Assembly: GCA_001584585.1 (NCBI GenBank)
Contig: LSYV01000018.1
Coordinates: 1,009,137-1,073,136 of the forward strand
Source: Gonium pectorale
Lineage: Eukaryota; Chlorophyta; Chlorophyceae; Chlamydomonadales; Volvocaceae
Direction: 5' to 3'
Length of the DNA stretch: 64,000 nt
Below, one piece after another: positions 1 through 10,999 of this stretch. The first letter of the stretch is position 1, and the number at the start of each line of letters is the position of its first letter. Under the pieces are notes generated by a model. That model saw nothing but the letters and a program-made list of their open reading frames with translations, was not told where the DNA came from and did no database searches. Made by a program: the position numbers and the translations under genes.

Positions 1-775
1 CTAGAGCCCACAGCAGGCACGGCTAGTACGGCGCCGTGTAACAAGAACGGACAAACGCACGCACCACAGTGTGTTCCAGGACCAGCTTTGCTAGTGCACA
101 TACTGGCAAGACTGCACATTTGAACACCATGTTTCGCCGCTGTGCGTTTTCAGCCCAGACAGAGTACCAAATGCCATCTTGAGGTGCAGGTCCACACAAA
201 GGGCCCACCCACTGCGCATCCGCCCAATCCAAACGATTGACCCAACAAGGCGCCTTACTCCCACATGCCTCTCCTAGCATACGGCACCACTCCCATGGTG
301 CACCAATTGCACATCAGAGTGCGCGACAAGACCACCGCGCCACTTCAGCCACAAAAACATCCACGCTCGAGAAGTGTGCACAGCTCGCCCCCACTAACGT
401 GGCTTTCCAACCAAGCCGCAGAACCAAGCATCCGCTTTAACAGGGAAAAACCACACGCATGGACACCACTCTTGATCTAGTAGAAAATTGCGCATAACCG
501 GAGTTCCGCAACCTTTCGCCCAGGCATGATCCTTACGGGAGCTTCATAAAATCCGTTCAGTCTTACATGCACATGCACCGCAGCGCCGACGCCCACAAGC
601 CCTGAAGCTGCCACTTCACCCTACTCACCCAAAACAACCCAATTCTCCTCCAATGCCTGACAGCGCGTCGAGGCCATTGCCGGTCCACGCAGACCCAATC
701 TTAGAGGCCGTGCCTTCGGAATGTCATAGCCCTAGTCACCCGTCCGCACTCGCCCACCCGCGGCTGCTGCCCGCC
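1..775. other. Left-edge intergenic stretch; 3' flank of the TKL kinase
   Basis: I see no coding signal. Open frames are short, overlap one another on both strands and have no recognisable motif. The right part is the probable 3' untranslated region of the minus-strand kinase that ends at 776. Within it lies one TGTAA motif, listed separately. Confidence 0.6.
563..567 (-). terminator. Candidate TGTAA polyadenylation signal of the TKL kinase
   Basis: TGTAA reads on the minus strand about 210 bases past the kinase stop codon. TGTAA is the usual poly(A) signal of Chlamydomonas and relatives. A five-base motif is weak evidence alone; its position on the right strand downstream of a stop is the support. 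Confidence 0.45.
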
Positions 776-3700
776 TCACTGCGGCGCCACTGTGGCCGTG
801 TCGGGCGCCTGCCTGGCGTTCTCAGCCAGCAGACCCGCCCGGATGGTCCGCTCAATGAGAACCAGCTCCTCCACTATCTCATTAAATGTAGGCCGCCCCT
901 CGGGCGCAAAGCTCAGGCAGCGGCGTCCAAGCTGCGACAGCTGCATATCGTCGGCTCCCTCGGGCCAGCGTAGTTTCAGGCTGCCCTGCTGGACCCACAC
1001 CACCACGTCGGCTGAGGGGCAGCAGAGAGCGGCCAGGAGGGAGTGCAGCGGGCATTTGGGAGGGGCAAGGCATACGTTCAAAGGCGGCGCATGCAGCCGG
1101 AACGGCGACGCGGGGCGGGAGTTCATTGGACTGGCTGGGCGACTCTAGACAAGATCTGGGAGCACAGGGAGGCCTTGTGCACCATGGAGGAGACGGCTGT
1201 AGGAGGCAACACGCTACGGATGACGCTGTCGCCTGCTGCCAGGAGTTGGCGTGAGTGCACCCACGGGACATTTACAAAACGCCCCTGCAAACTCAGGCTG
1301 AAGAGGAGCCATCTAAATGTCCAATCTCCCTCCTTACTCCTTCAAAAATCACCACGGGTCGCGACCGGCTGATGGATGCGTCGTCCACATGCACGCGCCC
1401 CGCCCCACAGCATCAACGCTGCTTTACTCACATGCCTTCACGCCTGCGTAGGGTCTGTTTCCGGTGAGCATCTCCCATAGGCACACGCCGAACGCCCACA
1501 CGTCGGTGGCACGGCTGACCTTGCCCGAAAAGGCCTCCTGCAGGTCGGGGATGCGGCGACGCAGGGATCCATGTCACACCAGATCCAGGGCCTCAGGGAT
1601 GACGGATACGGCAGCCGTCGCTGAGCAACACGGGGAGGGCTCCATTGTGCCACATGCGCGGAGCAGGCTGCGACCAGTGGCTGTCATCGAGCCTTCCACA
1701 GGCATCGAGGTCAGACAATACATCATGCGAAGCCGGCACACGCTAGGCCCCCGAAGCAGCATGACGACACCGCAGCTGCTGCAACAGGCGTATCCGATCG
1801 CACGTACGCCGCCCGACTCACTGGCGCCATGTAGCCTGGGCTCCCCCAAGTCTGGGTCGTGACGAAGGAGTTGAGTGGGGGTAGAACGTGCGAGAGGCCA
1901 AAGTCGGTGACCTGGGGTGAAGGCGGGAGAGCAGGCAAAAGGCGGGGGACACGTAAGAGCGGGCAGGTCGAAGAGCAGTCCAGCCTAGTGCTATCCGCAG
2001 CAGGATATGGCGCGCGCGCTGCCCCCCCCCCCGCTTCGTGGCTGGAGCGCGCTGGACAGAAGAACTGACGAAGCGCCCGACTTACACGCGCGCGCATGCT
2101 AGTACAAGCGAGAAAGCAAAGGTACCAGAGCGCGTGTGCTACCTGTGTTCGCGCGGACAGGTGGCATTGCAGTTCCGTGGGCTACTGGCACGCGCACGGA
2201 GCTGCACTGCAGCTGCGACTACCGACCCTACCTTGACCGTGAAACCCCGGCGGTCGTCCTTGGAGCTGAGGAGCAGGACGTTGGCTGGCTGCAGCGGGTA
2301 TGCGGCCACGAAAGGAGGGTGTCACGGAGTGCCACTGAACGAGTCCATGGCATGATGGTATTGCCAAGGGTGGGCGAATGCCCGGACCTACAACGCCCGT
2401 TTCCCGTACACCCGCACCACCCCACGCTCCCGACCTCACATCGGTTCTTGCCCCTGTCAACCTAGCTATCCCCGTCCTGTCAACCCCGGCCAGGACCCGC
2501 AAAAATTCCAGCTCCCCCGCCCGATATCCACACTCCTGCCACCCGTCCGAGGCATCCCGGCACAGCCGGCCGCACCTTGAGGTCTCCGTGCACCACGCCC
2601 ATGCAGTGCAGGTGCTGCAGTCCGCGCGCAAGCTCTGCAGCGGTGCGCAGCAATGCGCGGCGCGCCAGGCGGGCGCTCCAGGTAGGGCCCTCGCGGAAGC
2701 AGTGCTTGCGAATCGCGGCGTCGAGTGTGCTGCGCAAGGGATGGTAGGGCCAATGGGTGCTTACAGGGCGCCGGGCTCGTCCAAGGATAGGCTTTGCAGG
2801 CGGCATTATCCACAACGTTTCCCAGGACGCTTTACTGACGCGCGGGTTGCAATAGGCTAGCAGTTCGTGCGCCGCTAGTACCGCCTAGTACAGCCGCCAC
2901 CACCATCGCCGCCACCACTTATGCACATGTGTAGCTCCTCCAGCCGGGCGCATCTCGCCGCCTCGCCACTATCCGAGTCCCTGATACAGACCCCTGATAC
3001 ATACCCGCGGTCGCAGAGCTGTTGTATAATCACCACGGCCATCTGTCCGGTGCGCGCCTGCGCGCGGTCCAGGGGGCCGGGGCCGAAACATCAAGGCGCA
3101 GAAAGAGGATCGGACGCAGGACGGTATGGGGCCGACGCCCAAGGATCCCCGATAGAGCAGTACGGCCCGAGGCCCAGTGCCGGCCGTCCCTCCGGGCACC
3201 TGGTGAGGGAGGATAGGAGCCCCCCCCTACACCCATACTGACGCCCCTCCCCCTCCACCGCTCCATTTAGCAATCACTCCGTCTCCCGCTCTCCAGCATC
3301 CTCTGAACACATCCCGCCACCTGCAAGATGTGCAGAAGGTGATGCAGCACCAGCTCGGGGTCCGGGCCGTCCGTGGCGCTGGCGGGGTCGCCAAAGCCGT
3401 CTCCTGTGGGCATTCAGGCGTCAGGAGGCGGCAGCCGGTCGGCAGCGGTCGGCGCGGGCAGGAGCGGATAGCGGGCGGGTGCAAGGCGGCGCAGAGCAAC
3501 AGGGCCGCGACGCCAGTGAAGCCAGGGGAGCGACTTGCAAAACAGCCGCAGCGCATGGCGTGTCCGTGTCACAGGCCGCCGGGCTGAAGCAATTAGGTGC
3601 ATGTAGGCGGCAAGAAAGATTTACACTGTGCAAATGAGCGACTGTGCATACATGCCAAGAACTCCACAAGCCTCGATGCGCGTCATGCCAGTGCAGTATG

Positions 3701-5446
3701 TACCAGGCCCGGCGCCGTGACCTACGGGACGTGACTGAAGCGGCAGGACTCGCCCTCAACTTGCCTGAGATTATGGGAATGGCCTCTAGCGTGCGCGGCT
3801 GCTTAAGATCCCTGCCCTCCTGCCTGCGAGGCACGGCCAGGATGGTCGGCGCGGCAGGCACGGAGGCAAGTTACGCGCACTAAGAGCGGTTCGCGTCCGC
3901 GCGAAGTGAGGCATGAGTTGGAGGGCCGCAGGCACGCAGAGCGCATCGGCCACACCAGACGATGAGCCAATAGCCTACGGCAGCACAGCAAGTGCCTCAA
4001 CAAGAAGGATCTGCCTGGGAGCAAGGCTCTTGGCTCTCTCTAGCAACTACGCACCTTCCGCCCTCCAAGAAGTCAAAGTACTCGTGTGTTAGCTGTGCGC
4101 ACCGGGCCGCAAACGTCTGTTTGGAGGACGGGGAGTAACTGTCAGGGAAAAGGCCGTCACAGTGACTGACGTGAAGGTGCAAACAACGAGGACAGGAGCA
4201 CACACAAGGTAGCCACCTGTTTGCTAGCTTTTGTGTTGAACAGGCCATTTGCATGTACAGCGTCACAAGGTAATGCTAGCAGGCGCAACTGTGCCATTCG
4301 TTATGCGACAACCGCACATTTATGATGTTGGGGTGCACGGCGGTGGGGCCGACGCAGAGCTCCCGGAGCGCCGCACGGTCGAGGCCCTGGGAAAGCATGA
4401 TCTTGACTGCACAGGGCACGCCACCGTACGTGCCTGCATAGCGGATAGAAAAAGAGCAGCAGGAAGGGGCTGAGCGGCGGCCTCGTTGCAACATGCTGGC
4501 AAGCACAATGCCTGTGAATGCTGTAATTTGCTCTGTCGGGCCCCTCTGGTTGGGTCTCCAACACAGAGTTCTTATCCGGGGCTATTGGAGGGATTCATAA
4601 CGTTTTTTGCATGCGCAACGGGAGTTGCCACAGGGACGGCCCGTGGCTTCACCCACAGCTCAGGGATGGGCAATCGTTGGACTACAGCTCCCTACCTCCA
4701 CAGACCCCTGTGCCTTGGATGCCTTCGTGTAATCGTGTTCCGTGCGCTAAGAATGCAAACGGATGTGCTATGTCTTTGTTATTGGGAAGGGGCTGGGGCG
4801 TATCCCAGCAGTGGCGGAGGTCCCTTGTTGTGGCGGACTCCGTCAGGATATCAGAGTCGGCATCCTCCCGTTGCTCAACCAGATGCCAGGCGCCAGAAGC
4901 ATATGCGGAGACAGCTACACTAGGGGTCCAGCTCGGCCATAGTGGGCACAAGATGGCCCAGCTACGTTTCAGACCGCTCACCCCCCTTGCTCCGCTCCCT
5001 CCCCCCTCCCATCCCCTTTCCATCGCATTCCGACTCTCACCTGTTACCACAATCCCATAGGTGCCACGACCAAGCTCGGTGAGGTTCAGGCGCAGGTCGT
5101 CCGTAAGGCTCCGCGGGTCGCACGTGTTGACCTTGGGGTCGGCCGCCAGATTGTGGACTAGAGTTGCGTTGACGAGCTTGGATTTGGTGGTGGATGTAGG
5201 CTGGATGGCCGAAAATGTTGTTTGGAGGCTGGGGGTGCCTTTGGAGCCCGCCCCTGTCTGCCGATCCTCCCCGCCAGAGCCCGAGTCCTCCGAGTTTTTT
5301 CTTTCCAAATTTGGTCCTGGTTCCGCTGCATCGCATTGCAAGCTGTCCTTCGAGGGCTTGCTCCCAAGACAAGGCGCGGAGCCCTGCGCGCGGACGGCGC
5401 CAAAGCTGTGTCCCTGTTGTCCACCACCAAAGCATAAGCGGAACAT
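776..5446 (-). CDS. TKL-type serine/threonine protein kinase (11 exons)
   Basis: Predicted to phosphorylate Ser/Thr of unknown cytosolic targets. Exons, in transcript order: 5446-5041, 4433-4318, 4116-4055, 3823-3765, 3403-3321, 3057-3005, 2729-2576, 2288-2232, 1911-1822, 1537-1432, 1011-776. All phases agree and give 473 residues. A low-complexity N-terminus of about 110 residues precedes the kinase domain. Visible motifs are the glycine loop GRGTYGIV, the beta-3 lysine CAVKIM, a catalytic loop HGDLKPANVLL, DFG, GSPGYMAPE and DVWAFGVCLWEML. The HRD arginine is glycine, so this is a non-RD kinase. The GYMAPE and WAFGV style places it in the large TKL group of green algae. The fourth intron has a GC donor (CAG|GCAAGT). 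The start is the first Met of the open first exon; no nearer alternative is better. Substrate and pathway cannot be told. Confidence 0.88.
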
Positions 5447-6333
5447 GTTGCTGGGGCCCGTAGCCGCTTGCTGACTAAAGTCTAGGCGTAGGTCGGTGGG
5501 TGTCGGTCTCCTAGCGCGCTGTGGCCCAGGGCTGCAAGCTCTGCCAGGCCAGCTGGCCGATGGCTCCTTATCGTTTCGCAGTTGTGTCTCACTGTGTGCC
5601 TCTGGCTGCGCACGCGTGGGGAACTGAGAGTGGGCCTTTTGTGCTAATGCTCAGGGCAGGCAAATAGAGATATCTCAGTTATATGAGTATCTGTAATTTC
5701 GCAAAACTTATTTCCGTAAGGCCCCCCGATTTGTAATGTAAACAGCGCGCTAAACCAGCTTATCCAGAAGAATATATGATGTTGCAGGTGTAGCTTACAC
5801 GAGAAAGCGCGAGAAAGAGACCTCCACAGACACGTTGTGCTGCTTTCTCTTGTCTCGAGCAACGTATGACGAGTAACACATGACATTTATTTTTAACATA
5901 TCTCATAGGTGCTGGCTAAACGGCCAGTATACCTATTGCCGGAATGTCCTCCGCATGTCGGCCTTCAATTGAATGGCACGTGAAGATAGGCGGCAATGGT
6001 CACGGTGCCAGCACTGATCGCAGCGGGCAGCAATTGTCGCGAAGGCCATGGAAGGAGGCCCGTGCTTAACCTAGTTTACCAAGGTTTATCATAAGCCAGG
6101 TCACGGACCTGACAACGGCGTGCCCCTTACTGGGTTTGGATAGCTGAAAAGGCTTTTGAAGCTGTGCGCACGAGATACTGCCGCCACCAAAGTCCCCTGC
6201 GTTTAAGGCCCGTATTGCCTACTCGGAGTCCATGGCTGTAGAAGAACACTTCCCACTACGCTGGCGTACTCGCGTCGCGGTTCACGATTAGCTCCCACTT
6301 CTCTGTTCCTCCACTTTGCTCAATCAACCTCTC
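5447..6333. other. Intergenic, 5' flank of the TKL kinase
   Basis: There is no recognisable gene. Bases 5640-5900 are noticeably AT-richer than their surroundings, which could be promoter or 5' untranslated sequence of the minus-strand kinase, but I see no clear TATA box. Short open frames here lack any motif. Confidence 0.5.
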
Positions 6334-6420
6334 CCTTCTCATTTCCTTCTCATTTCCTTCTCAGTTCCTTCTCAATTCCTTCTCAGTTCCTTCTCAGGGC
6401 CTTCTCAGGGCCTTCTCAGT
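6334..6420. repeat. 11-bp tandem repeat array (about 7.5 units)
   Basis: The unit CTCATTTCCTT recurs about seven times with changes at positions 5-7 (ATTT, AGTT, AATT, AGGG), keeping an exact 11-bp period. It is pyrimidine-rich on the plus strand. Its last unit merges into the left arm of the hairpin that follows, so the two probably arose together. Confidence 0.85.
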
Positions 6421-6484
6421 TCAACTCGCGCCCCCGCAGTGCAGTGCGGGGGCTGCACTGCGGGGGCGCGAGTTGAACTGAGAA
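6413..6484. repeat. Perfect inverted repeat: 31-bp arms, 10-bp loop
   Basis: Arms 6413-6443 and 6454-6484 are exact reverse complements around a loop at 6444-6453. The arms start TTCTCAGTTC and contain a CCCCCGCAGTGCA stretch. Such a perfect GC-rich hairpin should extrude as a cruciform or fold strongly in RNA. No gene overlaps it. Confidence 0.92.
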
Positions 6485-6738
6485 TCCGCGCTGCAATCCG
6501 GCGTTCTTGGCCTGCGGCTCTTCTTTGCCAGGCATGCTCAAAGTAATGACGGTATGCCCACGGGTACTCCACCAACGTAAAAATACGCAGGTACGACGGC
6601 CTTCTTGTGCGTTCCTGTAATCTCTGCTCTGTCGTGCTAGTTTACTGCACAACGTGCGTTTCACGTGCATGCCCGTGACTGCATGCCCGAGTTAGCCGCA
6701 TGCACGTGTTATGCTTATTGAGCACCCAGCAAGCACGA

Positions 6739-7459
6739 CAGGTCCTCTACCACTTAACGCAACCCGACGGCTATGGGGCAGGCCCAGAAATGGTGCATGC
6801 GTGGGGAGGCCTCAGCCTCCGCGGCACCACAGGCACACCGCTCCCGCGGCACGGTGGGCAAGTGCGAATTACCCGACATCGGAACCTCGTCAACAGCCAG
6901 CCGCCAGAACACTTCCTTGTGCTTGAGCTCCCACTTGACTTGACGCCAGAGCCGTGGGAAGGCCGACCGTAGGGAGGTGAGGTCAGCGGCCGGGGCCACC
7001 GCCCCGGGCGGCAGCCCCAAAGCCTCCCGGACGTACGCAGCATGGCAGGTCCCCTGCTGCCGCGCTAGGTCCCCAAGCTGCAGCTGGGTGCCAGCCCTGA
7101 CCGTAAAGGTCGCGAGGCGCAGCACCGTGTCACCGGACAGCCGCCACCCCAGGTCAGAGAGGAGGAGGGCAGCAACCTCGTCCGGGGAAGGTGGGGGGGC
7201 AGGCGGCGGACCAGGCGCCGCCAGGCGCGCAAGCGGGCGGGCGGGCGGCAGTGAGCCAGGCCGGTGAGATGTCGGAGAGAAGGGACGAGACGGCTGCGCG
7301 CGCAAAGGTGCGGTCCTGCAGGGCGCCGTGCGCGACCCCGGAGGGCGCGAGCTCGCGGCGCAGCAGAGCACCCCAGCGGCCAGCCAGCACCGCGAAGATA
7401 TCGAAACCGGCCTCGGCTGCCAGAGCCTGACGGCGCTCTTCCTCGAACGCCGACAGAGC
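6739..7459 (-). mobile_element. LINE C-terminal fragment, inverted copy
   Basis: Read on the minus strand this roughly 720-bp piece matches 8163-8881 of the neighbouring plus-strand LINE at high identity. It encodes the same C-terminal part of a non-LTR retrotransposon ORF2, including the zinc-binding-like motif with CACG followed by HHFWACPIA. It differs by scattered substitutions (for example the local residues KHKEVF against NDKKVF). Homology stops sharply at 7459/7460, where the plus-strand copy begins. No start codon or RT catalytic motif is present, so it is a dead fragment. Confidence 0.8.
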
Positions 7460-7462
7460 CTC

Positions 7463-9145
7463 TGGCTGCCCCGGCGGTGGCCCAGGCCGCTGCTGCCCCA
7501 GAAGATTCCCCGTATGCACCTCTCCATGTTTGGCCGATCCACAGCCGCTGGTGCCTACGCCCTCCATACTGCGACCTACCACATGGAGCACTCCGGTCTG
7601 CCACCAGAAGCCGTTCTGGACGGCGTCCTGGCCCAGACGGCCAAGGTGGTTGACCGCTGCCTGGGGCCGGAAGACTCCGGGCGGCGACTCACCGGAGTGC
7701 CCCTCCGCCTCCTCCCTGGCCATCCCACCACTGGCGGCATCGGCGTCCTGCCCCTGCGGCAGCACGTGCACAGCCGCCATGCAAAATGGAGCCTCGCATT
7801 CGCCCGGTGTGCCGGCCGTACCCCTGCCGCCTGCACACCCTGGCAGCGGATGCTGGCAGCCTATCTCGCAGCCCTCCACCCCTCCTTCGGCCCCCTGGCC
7901 GTCCTCACCGCCCGGCCCGCCGGCCCCTGGCTTGGCGGCCGGCCTCGCCTGCCCCCCGATATGCTCTGCCTCGCCACCGCCCTCGGCCACCTTACCCCGG
8001 TCTCCGACGTCGCGGAACCACCGCTCATGCCCGGTGACTGGTGCTACAATGCGCCGCTGTGGGGCAACCCGTTGCTCCCCAATGCGGGCGCGGTGGGCGG
8101 GCTGGAGGCGCTTCACGGCCCTCTCGCCGACTGCCGTCGGCGATGCCGTGCGGGTGGACGCAGCTCTGTCGGCGTTCGAGGAGGAGCGCCGTCAGGCTCT
8201 GGCCGCCGAGGCCGGTTTCGGTATCTTCGCGGTGCTGGCTGGCCGCTGGGGTGCTCTGCTGCGCCGCGAGCTCGCGCCCTCCGGGGTCGCGCACGGCGCC
8301 CTGCAGGACCGCACTTTTGCGCGCACCGCCTTCTCGTCCCTTCTCTCCGACATCTCCCCGGCCTGGCTCACTGCCGCCCGCCTCACCCTTGCGCGCCTGG
8401 CGGCACCTGATTCGCCGCCTGCCCCCCCACCTTCCCCGGACGAGGTTGCTGCCCTCCTCTCTCACCTGGGGTGGCGGCTGTCCGGTGACACGGTGCTGCG
8501 CCTCGCGACCTTTACGGTCAGGGCTGGCACCCAGCTGCAGCTTGGGGACCTAGCGCGGCAGCAGGGGGCCTGCCATGCTGCGTACGTCCGGGAGGCTTTG
8601 GGGCTGCCGCCCGGGGCTGTGGCCCCGGCCGCTGACCTCACCTCCCTTCGGTCGGCCTTCCCACGGCTCTGGCGTCAAGTCAAGTGGGAGCCCAATGACA
8701 AGAAAGTGTTCTGGCGGCTGGCTGTTGACGGGGTTCCAATGCCGGGTAATTCGCACATGCCCACCGTGCCGCGGGAGCGGTGTGTCTGTGGGGCCGCGGA
8801 GGCTGAGGCCTCCCCACGCATGCACCATTTCTGGGCCTGCCCCATAGCCGTCGGGTTGCGTTCTGTGGTAGAGGACCGGTGCCACTGTCCGGTGCTGCGA
8901 GCACACCTCTGGCTGGGTGTCACGCCAGACGAGGGTCGGGTGCTGGGATGTGTGTGGGACNNNNNNNNNNNNNNNNNNNNGCTGCCGCTGTTCTTGCTGC
9001 GATGCAGGCAGGCGTGGTAGTGAAGTTTTGGTCCCTGTTGCGCGACTTCGCCGACCTCGGTTTGCCGCGGAAGGGCTGGGATGGTGTGTCTGCTGGGCAC
9101 CCCTTCCTGCGGGTCGTGGCTGGACGCCTGCACTGCGCGGAGTGA
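7463..9145 (+). pseudogene. LINE ORF2 C-terminal remnant (frameshifted, 5'-truncated)
   Basis: In the first frame coding runs to about 8125, where a one-base shift moves it to the frame that continues to 8960. After the gap the natural frame resumes with AAAVLAAMQAG and ends at 9145. In LINEs, ORF2 encodes endonuclease and reverse transcriptase; both are missing here. What remains is the connection region plus the C-terminal Cys/His motif that may bind element RNA. It is not a functional gene. The frame change across the N run should not be read as a mutation, because the gap length is arbitrary. Confidence 0.75.
8961..8980. other. Assembly gap, 20 N
   Basis: Twenty unknown bases inside the LINE remnant. 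An identical 20-N run occurs at 20647-20666, so the length looks like a placeholder rather than a measured gap. Confidence 0.95.
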
Positions 9146-9750
9146 CGCATTGGTCTCCCTCGTTTTTACCTTGGTTTTCTTGTTTGCCACCTCGCTTGAT
9201 ACCTGTGTGTGGGCCTGTCGACCGGTATGTGCTTTTTGCCGCTCGTGGTCGGGACTGGCTCCGGGATGGCGCGGGTTAGTGTCTCCACAGACATGGTTGG
9301 ACTTGTTGCGTGGCGGGCCTCTATTGTGCACGGCCCGTGTGTGGGTTTCTTCCCAGCCCTGCCGCGGGCCCCCTGATTGGGTTAAGCACTCGGCCACTGT
9401 TTGATTGCTTGGTTTGTCTGCTGGTGCTGCCTGGCTGCCCGTACTTTCGCAGTAATTTCCCGGTGGCAGGCCGGGTCCCCCAGCATCGGGGGTACTGTAA
9501 CGAAGTCTGTCTGTCTGTCGTACCCCAGTGTCGGGGTCCTGTAACGATGAATTATAATTATACGTGTAGTTGGCTCGTGTTCATGGCGAGTGGCAGGCGA
9601 CGTCACGGCTTTGGTAGGCGCGCTGCCGCGTCTCTGCCAGTTTTGATGCAGTAGCTCCTTGCGTGGGCATGCATTGATTGCAGTAGTCTGCCGTATACCT
9701 GGCAGCCGGCACTCTCCCAGCGGCTTCGTGCGGGGGGTCCTTGCCCTTGC

Positions 9751-10078
9751 CCGCCCCCTCCCTGACCTTCCCGGACCCCTTTTTCGTTGTATGCTCTCTG
9801 ACAGCTGTCACCTGACCTGTGCTAGCTTCTCTTTCTCTCTGACAGCTGACACTTGACCTGTTCCAGCTTCTTTTCCTTCTAGTCGATAGCACAGTAGTTA
9901 GCGTGACAGCTGTCATGCTATATCGTGTGACCGCCATTAGAAGGAAGAGAAGCTGGAACAGGTCAGGTGACAGCTGTCAGTAGGAAAGAGAAGCTGGAAC
10001 AGGACGCGTAACAACTGTCAGAGAGCACAAAACGAAAAAGGGGTCCGGGAAGGCCAGGGAGGGGCCGGGAGGGGGCGG
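9751..10078. repeat. Long imperfect inverted repeat (about 130-bp arms, about 60-bp spacer)
   Basis: Left arm 9751-9880 pairs with right arm 9940-10078. Matching blocks include CCGCCCCCTCCCTGACC, GGACCCCTTTTTCGTT, CTGACAGCTGTCACCTGACC and CCAGCTTCTTTTCC with their complements. Each arm also contains a roughly 45-bp unit twice, and the spacer holds a smaller palindrome around GTGACAGCTGTCA. It could be a foldback/MITE-type element or a source of hairpin RNA. No coding sequence is seen inside. Confidence 0.8.
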
Positions 10079-10615
10079 CTACAACAGGAGGGTAGGGCGG
10101 GGCTTGGGGCGCGTGCGGAGAACGCTCAGGGGAGGAGCGGAGAGGGCGCGACAGCGGTTGGGAACTGTTGCTGCTTAGTTAGAGACCGTTGGGTGTGGCC
10201 CCTTCGGTTGGCCTTCCATGAGGTTTTCGTGCGGCACCTGGGTCGCCGATGCATGTGATTGTAGTTCTGATCTGATAGAACAGTACGGGGTTTCGAGCCA
10301 TCAAGGAGTGACTTGGTGCGGGTCCCCTGGAGTCCTTAGCGAGTGAATCGGTTGGCCGTTGGATAAGATCGGCGGTGGTGCGAGACGAGTTATCTGCCTC
10401 TCGCACTCTGTTGCGCATAAGACGTGTGAGTAGCATATAGACTGCAGATCCGCGCTGCAAAGTAGCGTGTAAACTTTATCCGGTTTCTGTGAATGACCCG
10501 AGCCCAGGTCGCCCTAGGAGGGAGCAATGTAGCTCACCTCCCGAAGGCGCGTGCTTTCCGCAGTGAGTGCCAGTTAGTAACATCAGCGGGTCGACAGCAC
10601 AGTAGTTAGCGTGAC

Positions 10616-10740
10616 AGGTTGAAAAGGAGAAAAATGCAGAAGAAAAGGGAACTTGCCTCTACGGACATACAAACGGACATACCCGAAGGCTCGACGTTTC
10701 CAGAAGGGCGGGCGGGTGCCAAGCAAGGCAGGCGAAGGGA
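10616..10740 (+). repeat. Dispersed repeat family, copy 1
   Basis: It shares the core CCTCTACGGACATAC, then CCCGAAGGC, GACGTTTCCA and GGGCGGGCGGGT in the same order and spacing with copies at 10842, 18381 and 30833. The stretch just before it (TCGACAGCACAGTAGTTAGC, 10591-10610) nearly repeats the spacer of the hairpin at 9751-10078. The family is unknown to me. Confidence 0.75.
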
Positions 10741-10841
10741 CGTCCCTCCCGACCCCCTCCCCAAAGACCGGCTTACCAGCTTACCCGCTGTTTCCTGTTG
10801 AACTACAAGTTGCCACCTGGTGGACTGCAAGTTGTCAGGGT

Positions 10842-10955
10842 TGCTAAAAAAGAGAAACCTGCACAGAAAGAGGGAGCCCGCCTCTACGGCCACACACGCC
10901 CGAAGGCGCGACGTTTCCAATAGGGCGGGCGGGTACAGAGCAAGGCATGTGACGG
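10842..10955 (+). repeat. Dispersed repeat family, copy 2
   Basis: About 230 bp downstream of copy 1 in the same orientation. Over about 66 bases starting ACCTGCACAGAAAGAGGG it differs from copy 4 at about two positions, so these two copies are recent relatives. No coding content. Confidence 0.8.
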
Positions 10956-10999
10956 TCGTCCCGCCCGTGTGATCGGGCTCGGCCGTGTAATCGATTTGA

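Larger units (their letters stand above)
7460..9560 (+). mobile_element. 5'-truncated LINE (L1-like) with ORF2 C-terminus and 3' UTR
   Basis: The piece holds only the region after the reverse transcriptase core. First comes a connection domain with a GGIGVLPLRQH motif and HAKWSLAF. A Cys/His cluster (CVCG, HHFWACP) typical of plant and algal LINE C-termini follows, then a short C-terminal segment ending at the stop 9143-9145. The reading frame changes once near 8120-8135, and a run of N sits at 8961-8980. The 3' UTR runs to about 9560 and contains TGTAAC repeats around GGGGTACTGTAACG. The 3' limit is a guess; no target-site duplication was identified. Confidence 0.8.

Noticed and set aside
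8955..9000. Frameshift in the LINE across the N run
   Set aside because: The frame differs on the two sides, but 20 N is evidently a placeholder length, so the true frame cannot be judged.
6739..9145. 5' inversion of one LINE by twin priming
   Set aside because: In twin priming the inverted and sense parts are adjacent pieces of one element. Here the inverted part overlaps the same region of the sense copy and differs by many substitutions, so two separate insertions or a later rearrangement is needed.
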